The notes under the pieces were generated by a model, which searched no databases, was not told the DNA's origin, and was given only the letters and a program-made list of their open reading frames with translations. The translations under genes were made by a program, and so were the position numbers. 64,000 bases of DNA from Ignisphaera sp. (GTDB lineage Archaea > Thermoproteota > Thermoprotei_A > Sulfolobales > Ignisphaeraceae). The stretch lies in the NCBI GenBank assembly GCA_038735125.1, contig JAVYNU010000001.1:405672-469671 (forward strand), written 5' to 3'. Each line of letters begins with the position of its first letter. Within the stretch, counting starts at the first letter, position 1. Below, in pieces: positions 28,184 through 37,556 of this stretch.

Positions 28184-29242
28184 GTGAGCACTAAACCAAT
28201 TCTAGTTGTTGATAATCTAAAGAAGTATTACGAGATTAGAGGCTCTCTTCTGCAAGTGCTAGGAATTAAATCGCCAACATATTTGAGGGCTGTAGATGGT
28301 ATTACCTTTTCTGTGGATAGAGGGGAAATATTTTGCCTTGTTGGCGAATCGGGATGTGGCAAAACAACAACAGGGAGGGTGATAGCGAGGCTCATACCGC
28401 CAACATCAGGCTCTGTACTCTATAAGCCATCCAATGAACTTAAAAATGTTCTTGAGGTACAAGGTTTTGCAAATGAGTACATTGATCTTGGAAAGCGCTA
28501 TCCAAAACAGATTGATAAAGCATTGAGAAGAGAGATTCAGATAATATTCCAAGACCCATACAGCTCTCTGAACCCGAGGATGAAGATCAAGGATATTTTA
28601 GAAGAGCCTCTAATTATACATGGCATTGGCGACAAACCTTCTCAGAGACTAGAGATTATTCTAAAGGCGCTTCAGGAGGTTAAGCTCACACCACCAGAGG
28701 AATTCATTGAGAGATATCCACATATGTTATCTGGTGGTCAGAGACAGAGGGTTGCAATTGCAAGGGCATTGATACTAAAGCCTTCTCTCATAGTTGCTGA
28801 TGAACCTGTCAGTATGCTTGATGTTTCGATACGTGTGGAGATTCTTCAGCTTATGCTAGACATTAGAAAGAGTAGAAATATATCCTACTTATTTATCACA
28901 CACGATCTTGCAGTAGCAAGCTATGTATGCAATAAGATAGCTGTTATGTATCTAGGGAAAATAGTTGAAATGGGCGATGTTGATAAGATAATAGAGAACC
29001 CGTTGCATCCATATACCAAAGCATTAATGGAATCTGTTCCCGAACCAGATCCCCGCAATAGATTGACCCTTAGAAAAATTGATATAAAGGGTGAGGTTCC
29101 CTCAGCAGTGAACATTCCACCTGGCTGTAGGTTTCATCCTAGGTGTCCGTTTGCTATGGATGTTTGTAGGAGGGAGGAGCCTCCTCTGGTTGATGTTGGC
29201 AATGGTCACATGGTCTCCTGCTGGCTATACACAAAAAAGTGA
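28184..29242 (+). CDS. Opp/Dpp-type ABC transporter ATP-binding protein (OppF-like)
   Basis: 352 residues. Walker A is GESGCGKTT, the Q-loop region is IIFQDPYSSLNPRM, the signature is LSGGQRQRVAIARAL, Walker B is LIVADEPVSMLDV, and the switch histidine is in ITHDL. The same four-cysteine C-terminal oligo_HPY tail as the first ATPase is present. GTG 28184 starts one base after the permease stop. It pairs with the OppD-like subunit encoded 6 kb upstream to form the heterodimeric motor. Confidence 0.93.
   Translation: MSTKPILVVDNLKKYYEIRGSLLQVLGIKSPTYLRAVDGITFSVDRGEIFCLVGESGCGKTTTGRVIARLIPPTSGSVLYKPSNELKNVLEVQGFANEYIDLGKRYPKQIDKALRREIQIIFQDPYSSLNPRMKIKDILEEPLIIHGIGDKPSQRLEIILKALQEVKLTPPEEFIERYPHMLSGGQRQRVAIARALILKPSLIVADEPVSMLDVSIRVEILQLMLDIRKSRNISYLFITHDLAVASYVCNKIAVMYLGKIVEMGDVDKIIENPLHPYTKALMESVPEPDPRNRLTLRKIDIKGEVPSAVNIPPGCRFHPRCPFAMDVCRREEPPLVDVGNGHMVSCWLYTKK
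29117..29242 (+). repeat. 126-bp near-identical 3' tract shared with the first ATPase gene (copy 2)
   Basis: Partner of 21917-22042, with three silent differences. It codes for the cysteine-rich C-terminal tail and ends at the stop codon. Confidence 0.9.
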
Positions 29243-29290
29243 AAACGATTTTCTTTATAACTTAAAAGCAGCTTCAAAATATTTTTTAAA

Positions 29291-29300
29291 GTGTTTAAAG
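29291..29300 (+). promoter_or_regulatory. TATA-like box before the rps13 operon
   Basis: gtgtttaaag lies about 35 bases before the rps13 ATG; an adjacent T-run (attttttaaa, 29281-29290) may end the ABC transporter transcript. Confidence 0.4.
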
Positions 29301-29333
29301 TTACATGTAATCAGATGTTGATAGTGGTCTTAA

Positions 29334-29816
29334 ATGTCGTCATCAGGAGGAAGCTATAGGCATATAGTAAGAATAGCTGAGACAGATATTCCGGGGAACA
29401 TTAGCTTAGCTTGGGGCCTGGCAAAGATAAAAGGTGTTGGATACAACATGGCTATAGCGATTTGCAGAAAAATTGGTTTGAATCCAAATTCTCTTGTGGG
29501 CTATTTGAGGGATGAGGATGTGGCACAAATAGAGGAGGTCATCAAGAACCCAACGAAGTATGGATTCCCATTTTGGATGCTAAATAGAAGAAAGGATTAT
29601 GAAACTGGGCAGGATATGCATCTTGTTTCTTCTGAGCTGATCTACTACGCTAGGCAGGATATAGATAGAGAGATTAGGATTAGAAGCTGGAGAGGGATGA
29701 GGCATTCAATGGGCTATAAAGTCAGGGGCCAGAAGACCCATACTACAGGGCGTATAGGACCTGTTGTAGGTGTGCAAAGGAAAAAGGCTGCTCAGCAACA
29801 ACAGCAACAGAAGTAG
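29334..29816 (+). CDS. rps13: Small ribosomal subunit protein uS13
   Basis: 160 residues. YRHIVRIAETDIPGNISLAWGLAKIKGVG at the N-terminus and RSWRGMRHSMGYKVRGQKTHTTGR near the C-terminus are diagnostic. The C-terminus ends in a run of glutamines (QQQQQQ), a low-complexity tail not usual for this protein. First gene of the operon that carries rps4, rps11, rpoD and others. Confidence 0.97.
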   Translation: MSSSGGSYRHIVRIAETDIPGNISLAWGLAKIKGVGYNMAIAICRKIGLNPNSLVGYLRDEDVAQIEEVIKNPTKYGFPFWMLNRRKDYETGQDMHLVSSELIYYARQDIDREIRIRSWRGMRHSMGYKVRGQKTHTTGRIGPVVGVQRKKAAQQQQQQK

Positions 29817-29834
29817 TTTTTGATGGTGTAGACA

Positions 29835-30356
29835 ATGGGTGATCCAAAGAAATCTAGAAGAAGGTGGGAATCGCCGGGGCATCCATGGATAAAATCGAGA
29901 TTAGAGAGAGAAATGGAGCTAGTTGGAACATATGGTCTCAGAAATAAGAGAGAGCTTTGGATTGCTGAAACAATGCTAAGAAGAGTAAAGCATTTGGCTA
30001 GATCGTTGCTGGCTTTGCCGGAAGATGAAAGGGAGAAGAGGCTCAATCAATTAGTGGCAAGGCTTTATAGCATGGGTATATTGTCAACAGCTAATGCAAC
30101 AATTACAGATATTCTAAGCCTTTCAACTGAAGCTGTATTGGAAAGAAGGTTGCAGACAATTGTTTGGAAAAAAGGTTTGGCTAAGACTATTTACCAAGCT
30201 AGGCAACTTATTGTTCATGGGCACATAGCTGTTAGAGGTAGGAGGGTCACATCCCCAGGGTATCTAGTGAGCAGAGAAGATGAGAAATATATAGATTTTT
30301 ATCCAATCTCATCTTATGCAAAAGCTAGAACAGCTGAGACAACGCAGGTAAGCTGA
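29835..30356 (+). CDS. rps4: Small ribosomal subunit protein uS4
   Basis: 173 residues. [17 protein letters not shown] at the start is the archaeal form; the S4 RNA-binding domain is seen in [44 protein letters not shown]. Length is typical of Archaea. Confidence 0.97.
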   Translation: MGDPKKSRRRWESPGHPWIKSRLEREMELVGTYGLRNKRELWIAETMLRRVKHLARSLLALPEDEREKRLNQLVARLYSMGILSTANATITDILSLSTEAVLERRLQTIVWKKGLAKTIYQARQLIVHGHIAVRGRRVTSPGYLVSREDEKYIDFYPISSYAKARTAETTQVS

Positions 30357-30370
30357 GGTGATTGAAGTAG

Positions 30371-30772
30371 ATGTCTTTTGGGGGTAGAGAACTAAAGTGG
30401 GGTATAGCACACATATATGCGTCATTTAACAATACAATAATACATATAACAGATATTAGTGGTGCCGAAACAGTTGCTAAAGGCTCTGGAGGCATGGTTG
30501 TGAGAGCTGATAGGGAGAAGCCAAGTCCTTATGCAGCTATGATGGTTGCCTATAGAGTTGCTCAAGAGTCTATGGAGAAAGGTGTTACAGCAATACACAT
30601 ACGGGTTAGGGCGCCCGGTGGCCATGGACCCAAGATACCTGGTCCTGGAGCACAAGCCGCTATAAGGGCTTTGGCTAGAGCAGGATTTATTATTGGTAGG
30701 ATAGAGGATGTCACTCCAATACCACATGATACTACAAGAAGACCTGGCGGTAGGCGTGGTAGGAGGGTGTAA
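30371..30772 (+). CDS. rps11: Small ribosomal subunit protein uS11
   Basis: 133 residues. [22 protein letters not shown], then [11 protein letters not shown] and [30 protein letters not shown] identify it. The basic C-terminus [11 protein letters not shown] is typical. Confidence 0.98.
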   Translation: MSFGGRELKWGIAHIYASFNNTIIHITDISGAETVAKGSGGMVVRADREKPSPYAAMMVAYRVAQESMEKGVTAIHIRVRAPGGHGPKIPGPGAQAAIRALARAGFIIGRIEDVTPIPHDTTRRPGGRRGRRV

Positions 30773-30775
30773 TTA

Positions 30776-31633
30776 TTGAATATAGCGATTAGGGAATGGA
30801 GCAAAGAAGTGATAGAGCTGTTTATTGATGGGGCCCCTCTACCATTACTAAATGTTATTAGAAGATATTCTCTAGCCAAGGTTCCAACATATGCCATAGA
30901 TGAGGTGACGGTCGTCTCAAATACGTCAGCCATGTTCGACGAAATGCTTGCACATAGATTAGCTATGATACCCATAAGAAGCGAGGAGAGTGTTGATAGA
31001 TTGCTGGAGGTGGACATAGATACCTGCAAGAAGTGCTCGCTTGATTCTGATGAGAGGCCATCCAAGGATTTATGCGATAAATGCTTTGTTAACATGTTTC
31101 TTGAGATTGAGGCACATGATAATGAGGTAACAGTTTATTCTGGTGATATAAAGTCTGAGGATCCATATGTAAAGCCTGTCTATGACAATATACCAATAGT
31201 TGTTCTTGCACCTGGGCAAAGGGTTGCTTTGGAGATTAGAGCCAGGATTGGTAGGGGATTGGAGCACGCCAAGTGGAGTCCTGCAACTGTTTCTGTCACC
31301 AGACATCTGGCCAGAATTGAGGTGGATAAAAGCCTGTGCAATCTTTGTGGGAAATGTGTTGAGGTATGCCCCAAAAAGGTTCTTTATATGAATGGTAATG
31401 AGATCAGGATTAGAAACATATTTGATTGTATAATATGTAGGCAATGTGTGCAGGTATGTCAGTCAAAGGCAATAAGTGTTGATGGGATAGATGATAAAAA
31501 TATTTTAAGGATAGAGTCTAGCGGATCTCTAGAGCCTGAAACCATACTTAAGATATCTCTCGAAATACTGAAAAGAGAGCTTATGGAAATCAGAAGCTTT
31601 ATTGAAGAACTGAAAAAAGGTGGTGGTAGTTGA
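30776..31633 (+). CDS. rpoD: RNA polymerase subunit D with two ferredoxin-type cysteine sets
   Basis: 285 residues of the alpha-like assembly subunit. The dimerisation part is split by an inserted segment with a cysteine pair set (CKKC...CDKC, probably zinc) and a ferredoxin-like domain carrying CNLCGKCVEVC and CIICRQCVQVC: eight cysteines, enough for two [4Fe-4S] clusters. Many archaeal RpoD proteins have lost one or both sets. The start is TTG 30776 behind ggagggtg; no ATG fits the conserved N-terminus NIAIREWSKEVIELFIDG. Confidence 0.95.
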   Translation: MNIAIREWSKEVIELFIDGAPLPLLNVIRRYSLAKVPTYAIDEVTVVSNTSAMFDEMLAHRLAMIPIRSEESVDRLLEVDIDTCKKCSLDSDERPSKDLCDKCFVNMFLEIEAHDNEVTVYSGDIKSEDPYVKPVYDNIPIVVLAPGQRVALEIRARIGRGLEHAKWSPATVSVTRHLARIEVDKSLCNLCGKCVEVCPKKVLYMNGNEIRIRNIFDCIICRQCVQVCQSKAISVDGIDDKNILRIESSGSLEPETILKISLEILKRELMEIRSFIEELKKGGGS

Positions 31634-31992
31634 GGAGAACAGGCCCCACGAACTACATATTGAGAAAAACCATAAGAGAGCTTAGAAAAGCTGCTAGAGC
31701 TAATAAAGCAGCTATTTGGAGGTACGTGGCCGAATTACTCGAAAGACCTGCTAGAAGAAGAATTATAGTGAACATCTATAAAATAAATAGGTATACAAAT
31801 GATGGGGATGTTGTTGTTGTTCCGGGAAAGGTTCTCGGAATTGGCAAATTAGATCACAGGGTTACAATCGCCGCTATAAGTTTTTCTTTAATGGCCGTGG
31901 AGAAAATTAAGAGTGCTGGTGGAAGAGCTATACACATCCTTGAACTTGTTAAAGAAAACCCTACCGGAAGTAGAGTAAAGGTGATTGTATGA
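31630..31992 (+). CDS. rpl18e: Large ribosomal subunit protein eL18
   Basis: 120 residues. RRTGPTNYILRKTIRELRKAAR at the start and DVVVVPGKVLGIGKLDHRVTIAAISFS are signatures of eL18. It starts with TTG overlapping the rpoD stop by 4 bases. Confidence 0.95.
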   Translation: MRRTGPTNYILRKTIRELRKAARANKAAIWRYVAELLERPARRRIIVNIYKINRYTNDGDVVVVPGKVLGIGKLDHRVTIAAISFSLMAVEKIKSAGGRAIHILELVKENPTGSRVKVIV

Positions 31993-32492
31993 ATATTGTA
32001 GAAAGCACATCAAAAGATCTATACGCAAACGTGTTGTCAAAGGGTGTAAAAGAAGTTGTTATTGACGCGGATTCCATGGTTTTAGGAAGACTTGCAAGCA
32101 TAGTTGCGAAAATAGCTCTCATGAATATTAAGGTTCATGTAGTCAATGTTGAGAAGGCTGTGCTGACAGGAGATAAGCAGAGGGTAATAGAAGGATACAA
32201 GCTTTTATTCAATGTAAGAACCCATAAGAATCCATACAGACACTCTATACATAGACCAAGGAACCCTGTAACAATATTTAAAAAGACTGTTAAAAACATG
32301 CTTCCAAAAGATAATTGGAGAGGTGTAGAGGCGCTCAAAAATATAAAGGCTTACATAGGTGTGCCAATCAGATTTGAGGGGAGGGAAATCATAAGAGTGG
32401 TTGATATATCGATATATAGCCGAAAAGCAGAAAAGTATATTACATTAGCCGAGCTAGCTAAAGCCCTTGGCTGGCATCAGAAGGTGGTGTAA
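31989..32492 (+). CDS. rpl13: Large ribosomal subunit protein uL13
   Basis: 167 residues. VVIDADSMVLGRLASIVAKIAL, VVNVEKAVLTGDK and RPRNPVTIFKKTVKNMLP are conserved blocks. Overlaps the eL18 stop (ATGA). Confidence 0.96.
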   Translation: MNIVESTSKDLYANVLSKGVKEVVIDADSMVLGRLASIVAKIALMNIKVHVVNVEKAVLTGDKQRVIEGYKLLFNVRTHKNPYRHSIHRPRNPVTIFKKTVKNMLPKDNWRGVEALKNIKAYIGVPIRFEGREIIRVVDISIYSRKAEKYITLAELAKALGWHQKVV

Positions 32493-32495
32493 TAG

Positions 32496-32957
32496 ATGTC
32501 ACAAGAAAAGCAGGAGCTAAAATTAATTGGTGCATATCCTCAGATAGTTAGCGGAAGGAAGATTGTTATAAGTGTTGGTAGGAGGAAGACTGCTATTGCA
32601 AGAGCAATTATAAGACCTGGGCAGGGCAGGTTTAGAGTCAATGGCTATCCTGTTGAGTTATGGCCAATAGAGCTAGCAAGGCTAAAGATGCTTGAACCCC
32701 TAAATCTTCTAAGCGAGAAGCTTAGAAACACTATTGATATAGAGGTCAATGTGGAGGGTGGGGGTATAATGGCACAGACTTATGCCGTGCGAACAGCTGT
32801 TGCCAGAGGTCTTGTAATGTACTTTGGAAATCCGTTGATAAAACAGCTTTTCAATGAATATGACAGGTCGATGTTGGCTGGCGATCCGAGGCAAACAGAG
32901 CCTGAGAAGTGGATGAGATATAGTGCTAGGAGGTTTAGACAAAAATCGTATAGGTGA
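32496..32957 (+). CDS. rps9: Small ribosomal subunit protein uS9
   Basis: 153 residues. ISVGRRKTAIARAIIRPGQGRFRVNG at the N-terminus and the C-terminal DPRQTEPEKWMRYSARRFRQKSYR, whose last residues contact P-site tRNA, identify it. Confidence 0.97.
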   Translation: MSQEKQELKLIGAYPQIVSGRKIVISVGRRKTAIARAIIRPGQGRFRVNGYPVELWPIELARLKMLEPLNLLSEKLRNTIDIEVNVEGGGIMAQTYAVRTAVARGLVMYFGNPLIKQLFNEYDRSMLAGDPRQTEPEKWMRYSARRFRQKSYR

Positions 32958-32963
32958 GATAAA

Positions 32964-33164
32964 GTGATAATACCTGTTAGATGCTTTACATGTGGCTATC
33001 CAATAGGCGCTAAATGGGAGGAGTTTAGAAGGCGTGTAGAAAGGGGAGAGGACCCTGCAAAGGTTCTAGACGACCTCGGTATAAAGAGGTATTGTTGCAG
33101 GAGGATGATGATATCTCATATAGAATTATTTAAGCATGTCATAAAATATGGAAGTGTTAAGTAG
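32964..33164 (+). CDS. rpoN: RNA polymerase subunit N (Rpb10-like)
   Basis: 66 residues. The zinc site is [16 protein letters not shown] with the late cysteine pair RYCCRRM, the classic Rpb10/RpoN pattern. GTG start. The rpoK gene that often follows in other archaea is not present here; rps2 comes next. Confidence 0.96.
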   Translation: MIIPVRCFTCGYPIGAKWEEFRRRVERGEDPAKVLDDLGIKRYCCRRMMISHIELFKHVIKYGSVK

Positions 33165-33174
33165 GTGTAGCAAC

Positions 33175-33801
33175 ATGGAGGAGCAGAAAGCACTAGCACA
33201 ACAACAAGTGGAGCTTCTGGTACCCCTAGAGCTATACCTCCAGGCAGGGGTTCATATAGGAACTCATACATGTACTAAACAGATGGAAAAATTTGTTTTT
33301 AGAGTTAGACCAGATGGTCTCTACATCTTGGATATTAAGAAAACCGATGAAAGATTAAGAATAGCTGGTAAATTCCTTAGTAGATATGAACCATCAAAAA
33401 TAATGGTAGTTTCAACAAGGCAGTATGGAAAACAGCCAGTACTAAAATTTGCAGAGTTTGTTGGCGCAAAACCTGTTGTTGGAAGGTTTGTTCCTGGTAC
33501 ACTTACAAATCCAAAACTTGAGTGGTACTACGAACCAGATGTTATAATATTGACTGATCCGAGAATAGATTCGCAGCCACTTGACGAGGCATTGATGATT
33601 GGCATACCGGTGGTTGCATTTGTTAGTACCGATAATAGGTTGGAGGGGGTTGACCTAGCAATACCTGCCAATAACAAAGGTAGGAAATCGCTGGCATTGT
33701 TGTACTGGATACTGGCAAGGCAAATCCTGCGAGAGAGGGGTAGCATAGGACCCACAGACAATTTGCCTGTTACTCACGAAGCCTTTGAATCCTCTACCTA
33801 G
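33175..33801 (+). CDS. rps2: Small ribosomal subunit protein uS2
   Basis: 208 residues. [50 protein letters not shown] and [16 protein letters not shown] are family blocks. The frame is open from 33148, but AGGTG at 33163-33167 (inside the rpoN end) sits 7 bases before ATG 33175, the better start. Confidence 0.96.
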   Translation: MEEQKALAQQQVELLVPLELYLQAGVHIGTHTCTKQMEKFVFRVRPDGLYILDIKKTDERLRIAGKFLSRYEPSKIMVVSTRQYGKQPVLKFAEFVGAKPVVGRFVPGTLTNPKLEWYYEPDVIILTDPRIDSQPLDEALMIGIPVVAFVSTDNRLEGVDLAIPANNKGRKSLALLYWILARQILRERGSIGPTDNLPVTHEAFESST

Positions 33802-33819
33802 AATAAACTATGTGATTCA

Positions 33820-34638
33820 ATGAATAGAGTGCTACAGAAAAAAGTTTCAATTCCTTTTACAATAATCGGTATCCCAATAAAAGGCTTCTACACACCATTT
33901 GTTTCAGCCCAGTCAAACATTTCATGCACCTTTATAGCAAGGATTGAAAGAAGTTCGAAAAGCTATGAGAGAACCTTGGACTACAGGCACTTAGATGTAA
34001 GCACAAATATAGTAAACTATGTTGGTATGGTACTAGATGAGCTAGGCTATAGAGGGGTTAGTGGAGAAGTTAGGATTTCCTGTAATGGAGACCCACCTAC
34101 AATATCCATATTCTCTATAGCAACAATCGAAATTCTAAAGGAGTTACTGGGAATAACGGCAAGGGATTATATGTGGGCTCTAAAAAATATGGCGCCCTTT
34201 GACGAGAAGGTACTTGAATTTGACCCAGGCTATGTAGAGTCACTTAGATGCTCTCATCTCTTCAATAGCGTATGTGTAGTTAAGGGGCATAATGAAATCG
34301 TTAAACTAGGTAGTGCAAAGATTATTATTGAAAAGGTAAAGGAAATATTATGCAAAGATAGAGGGTGTAGCTCGCTTGAATATCCCTATGATAGTTATAC
34401 CCTATCCCTCTTCTATAAGTTGTTGACACATGTAGTAGGACTCTTTGCACAAATGGTTAATTCAAGTGACAAAACCAGTTTAGGTGAAATAAATAAGATG
34501 CTTAGCTTGTATATTGCATGGGAAAGCAAAGCCGTAAAAGACTATCTAGGTGAGGAGCTTGTTTATAGTGAGATAAGCGAAGCAAAACCAATTATGGACT
34601 GCACTACAATAAAATTCTATCGAATCAAACTCATGTAG
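33820..34638 (+). CDS. GHMP-kinase-like protein lacking the usual ATP-binding loop
   Basis: 272 residues between rps2 and ipk. The stretch GVSGEVRISCNGDPPTISIFSIATIEILKELLG can be laid over the GHMP kinase region that normally reads as a beta strand, PPxxGLGSSAA and a helix leading to an LG end, but the glycine/serine loop is replaced by TISIFSIA. This suggests a degenerate mevalonate-kinase-like protein, perhaps non-catalytic. The neighbours are mevalonate-pathway genes, which fits. The family assignment is an inference from this one alignment and from context; no close family was recognised otherwise. Confidence 0.5.
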   Translation: MNRVLQKKVSIPFTIIGIPIKGFYTPFVSAQSNISCTFIARIERSSKSYERTLDYRHLDVSTNIVNYVGMVLDELGYRGVSGEVRISCNGDPPTISIFSIATIEILKELLGITARDYMWALKNMAPFDEKVLEFDPGYVESLRCSHLFNSVCVVKGHNEIVKLGSAKIIIEKVKEILCKDRGCSSLEYPYDSYTLSLFYKLLTHVVGLFAQMVNSSDKTSLGEINKMLSLYIAWESKAVKDYLGEELVYSEISEAKPIMDCTTIKFYRIKLM

Positions 34639-34654
34639 CATAGGTTTGAGGTAG

Positions 34655-35431
34655 ATGATGGACATAGTTAATATTCTGAAGATTGGTGGGTCGGTGATAA
34701 CAAACAAGGATGTCGAGTATTCAATAAAGTTTGATGAAATGTATAGAGTAGCTTATGAGATTAGCAAAGCATATCAATTATGTACAAAGCGAATAATTTT
34801 GATACACGGTGGTGGGAGCTTTGGTCACGCAACGGTTGTAGAGCATGGGAATATAGAGAGTGGGCAAGCGATAACCCAGATAGTATGGTTCATGAAAGAG
34901 CTGAACACAGTCTTTACCGATGCATTGAATGCATATGGTGTTCCAGCAATATCTCTGGACACGCATGCAGTTTTTTATCGAAGTCGTAGAGGAGACTTAG
35001 AGTGTTTTTCTAAACCAATTGAAATGTCTCTAAAGAAGGGGGTCATACCCATTCTCTTTGGAGATATAATATTTGGGGATGGGGGCACAGAAATCTTGTC
35101 TGGCGATGAAATAGCGTGGAAGCTTTCAACAATTTTCAAGCCGAGCAGAATACTCTTTGCAACAGATGTTGATGGCGTCTATGATAAGGATCCTAGAGAG
35201 CCTGGTGCACGCTTTCTAGAGCTTGTCAAAATTGGAGAAATCGAGGTTATTGATACCAGTCTCCGGAAGAGAATCGACGTGACAGGGGGAATAAAGACAA
35301 AACTTCTCTATGGCTTAAAATATTGGAATAGTGATATAAGAGAGGTCCTCATATTTAATGGGCTTAAAAAAGATAACATCGTTAAAGCTCTTTGCGGGAA
35401 AAATGTTAGGGGAAGCAAGGTGGTGATATGA
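34655..35431 (+). CDS. ipk: Isopentenyl phosphate kinase
   Basis: 258 residues of the amino-acid-kinase fold. ILKIGGSVITNK at the N-terminus, ILIHGGGSFGHATV with the histidine conserved in IPK, and FATDVDGVYDKDPREPGARFLEL are diagnostic. It phosphorylates isopentenyl phosphate to isopentenyl diphosphate, the last step of the archaeal alternative mevalonate route. It overlaps the isomerase gene by 4 bases. ATG 34655 or ATG 34658 may start it. Confidence 0.94.
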   Translation: MMDIVNILKIGGSVITNKDVEYSIKFDEMYRVAYEISKAYQLCTKRIILIHGGGSFGHATVVEHGNIESGQAITQIVWFMKELNTVFTDALNAYGVPAISLDTHAVFYRSRRGDLECFSKPIEMSLKKGVIPILFGDIIFGDGGTEILSGDEIAWKLSTIFKPSRILFATDVDGVYDKDPREPGARFLELVKIGEIEVIDTSLRKRIDVTGGIKTKLLYGLKYWNSDIREVLIFNGLKKDNIVKALCGKNVRGSKVVI

Positions 35432-36519
35432 GCATAGAGAATAGAAAAAAAGAACACATAGAAATAGCCTTATCTCTAGAGTCGCAAGGGCCTATGACAA
35501 CGCTGTTTGAAGATGTTACCCTAGTTCATAACGCTATCCCAGATCTTTCATATGATGAAATTGATGTATCAATAAGTTTTCTTGGATATAAGCTCAATGC
35601 ACCACTGATAATCTCTGGAATGACAGGCGGAACTGAAAGAGCTTTTGAAATAAATAGGAGGCTAGCTGAACTAGCTGAAGAGTTTCGTATAGCAATTGGT
35701 GTTGGCAGTCAAAGGGCCATGATCGAGAACCCATCTCTTCTGCACACATATAGGATTGTAAGGGATTTAGCAAAATCTGTTCCAGTTATAGCCAATATTG
35801 GTTTTGCACAGTTAAAGAAAGTAAGCATTGACCAGATAGAGAGCATGGTCTCGGCCATAGAAGCTAACGCACTTGCTATTCACCTAAATCCTGCGCAAGA
35901 ACTTGTTCAAGTCGAGGGCGACAAAGACTTTAAGGGGGTGCTCGATATACTGAAGGATCTTATAGCAAGGCTTTCAATTCCTTTGATAATAAAAGAGGTT
36001 GGAAATGGAATTTCAAAAGAGGTTGCCGAGAAACTATATTCTATAGGCATCAAAATATTTGATGTTGCTGGTGTTGGTGGCACTAACTGGGTCAAGATAG
36101 AATTGCTAAGGGGTATAAAAAGTGGTGCAGATATAGCTAGATTTGGTGAGGTGTTTACAGCCTGGGGTATCCCAACAGCTGCTTCGATATGTGAAGTTAG
36201 ATCGGTTGCAGAGGATATAACAGTAATTGGAAGTGGTGGAATTCGGTCTGGTCTAGATATTGCAAAGGCTATTTCTCTTGGTGCAGACCTTGCAGCTGCA
36301 GCACAACCGTTTCTCAGAAGTGTGGTTATGGGAAGAGGCAGAGAGTATGTAAACACTATTTTAAGGCAACTCAAAACTGCCATGGCTCTTGTGAACTCTA
36401 AAAACATAGAGGAGCTGAAGCACGCTCCTACAATAATACTTGGCAGGCTTGCTCAATGGATTTGTTCTAGAAAGTTAAAGCTCAGAAACAATCACATTTA
36501 TATACATTGTTGCTATTAG
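35428..36519 (+). CDS. fni: Type II isopentenyl-diphosphate isomerase (FMN-dependent)
   Basis: 363 residues. LIISGMTGGTERAFEINRRLAELAEEF, VGSQRAM and HLNPAQELVQVEGD are conserved; FDVAGVGGTNW and GSGGIRSGLDIAKAISLGADLAAAA form the phosphate-binding part of the barrel for FMN. It interconverts IPP and DMAPP. ATGA overlap with ipk. The last residues (HIYIHCCY) look like a short unconserved tail. Confidence 0.95.
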   Translation: MSIENRKKEHIEIALSLESQGPMTTLFEDVTLVHNAIPDLSYDEIDVSISFLGYKLNAPLIISGMTGGTERAFEINRRLAELAEEFRIAIGVGSQRAMIENPSLLHTYRIVRDLAKSVPVIANIGFAQLKKVSIDQIESMVSAIEANALAIHLNPAQELVQVEGDKDFKGVLDILKDLIARLSIPLIIKEVGNGISKEVAEKLYSIGIKIFDVAGVGGTNWVKIELLRGIKSGADIARFGEVFTAWGIPTAASICEVRSVAEDITVIGSGGIRSGLDIAKAISLGADLAAAAQPFLRSVVMGRGREYVNTILRQLKTAMALVNSKNIEELKHAPTIILGRLAQWICSRKLKLRNNHIYIHCCY

Positions 36520-36535
36520 AAATCTGGGAATCCAC

Positions 36536-37531
36536 ATGGACTTAACGAGTTATGCAAATATTGTCGCAAAGAAAGTCGAAGATTTCATATATAGCACTTT
36601 AAAGGGCTATCCACAAAAGCTATATGAAGCATCGCTACACTATATTAGAGCCGGTGGCAAGAGACTTAGACCCCTAGTAGTTGTGCTCTCCAGCAGGATT
36701 AGTGGTGGTAGCGAGGAAATCGCTATACCAGGTGCGGCAGCTGTAGAGGTTTTGCACACATTTACACTTGTTCACGATGACATAATCGATAAGGATGAGT
36801 TTAGACGAGGCGTTCCAACAGTTCATAAACTATGGGGTGTTGAGATGGGCATCATAGCAGGAGACCTTTTGTTTGCTTATGCATACAGATGCCTGTTAAA
36901 GGCTCTGGAATATTCTGTGCCAAGTGAGAGAGTTGCCAAGGCACTGGGAGCATTAACAGAAGCAGCTATAACTGTGGCTGAAGGACAAGCACTAGATATG
37001 TTACTACCAGAAATGGATAATGCTGACATTGAGGATTACATAGACATGGTTTCGAAGAAGACAGCAGCATTGTTCGCATATTCTGCAAAAATTGGCGGGA
37101 TCTTGGCAGGGGCAGAGGAAAGATTGGTTTCAAATCTGTTTAATGCAATGATGAATGCAGGTATAGCGTTTCAAATAAGAGATGATATACTTGGGCTAGT
37201 AGGTGATGAGAAAACCCTTGGAAAACCTGTTTACAGCGATTTGAGGGAGGGTAAGAGGACTATACTGGTTATATATTCCTTAAAGAATTTAGATGAAGGT
37301 AAAAAGACAAAGATACTTGGTGTGCTTGGAAATAGGAAGGCAGACATAGACTCCTTAAAAGAAGTGGCACGGATCATTAAGGAAAGTGGAGCCATAGAAT
37401 ATGCAGACTCTCTTAGTGAAGTATATGCAAATAGGGCATTGGAAATAGTTAAGAACATGGATTCAAACGATAGAGAAGCCCTTGAAATGTTTAAAGAAGT
37501 CATAGAGTTCATGATAAAGAGAAACTATTAG
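36536..37531 (+). CDS. idsA: Isoprenyl diphosphate synthase (geranylgeranyl/farnesylgeranyl type)
   Basis: 331 residues. The first aspartate-rich motif is LVHDDIIDKDEFRRG and the second is QIRDDILGLVGDE; GGKRLRP and GQALDMLL are also present. It elongates DMAPP with IPP to make lipid chains. The residues before the first DDxxD that set chain length (EVLHTFTLVHDD) do not by themselves fix the product. It closes the isoprenoid block downstream of fni. Confidence 0.93.
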   Translation: MDLTSYANIVAKKVEDFIYSTLKGYPQKLYEASLHYIRAGGKRLRPLVVVLSSRISGGSEEIAIPGAAAVEVLHTFTLVHDDIIDKDEFRRGVPTVHKLWGVEMGIIAGDLLFAYAYRCLLKALEYSVPSERVAKALGALTEAAITVAEGQALDMLLPEMDNADIEDYIDMVSKKTAALFAYSAKIGGILAGAEERLVSNLFNAMMNAGIAFQIRDDILGLVGDEKTLGKPVYSDLREGKRTILVIYSLKNLDEGKKTKILGVLGNRKADIDSLKEVARIIKESGAIEYADSLSEVYANRALEIVKNMDSNDREALEMFKEVIEFMIKRNY

Positions 37532-37556
37532 AACACAGAATGAGGAAAAAACTTAA

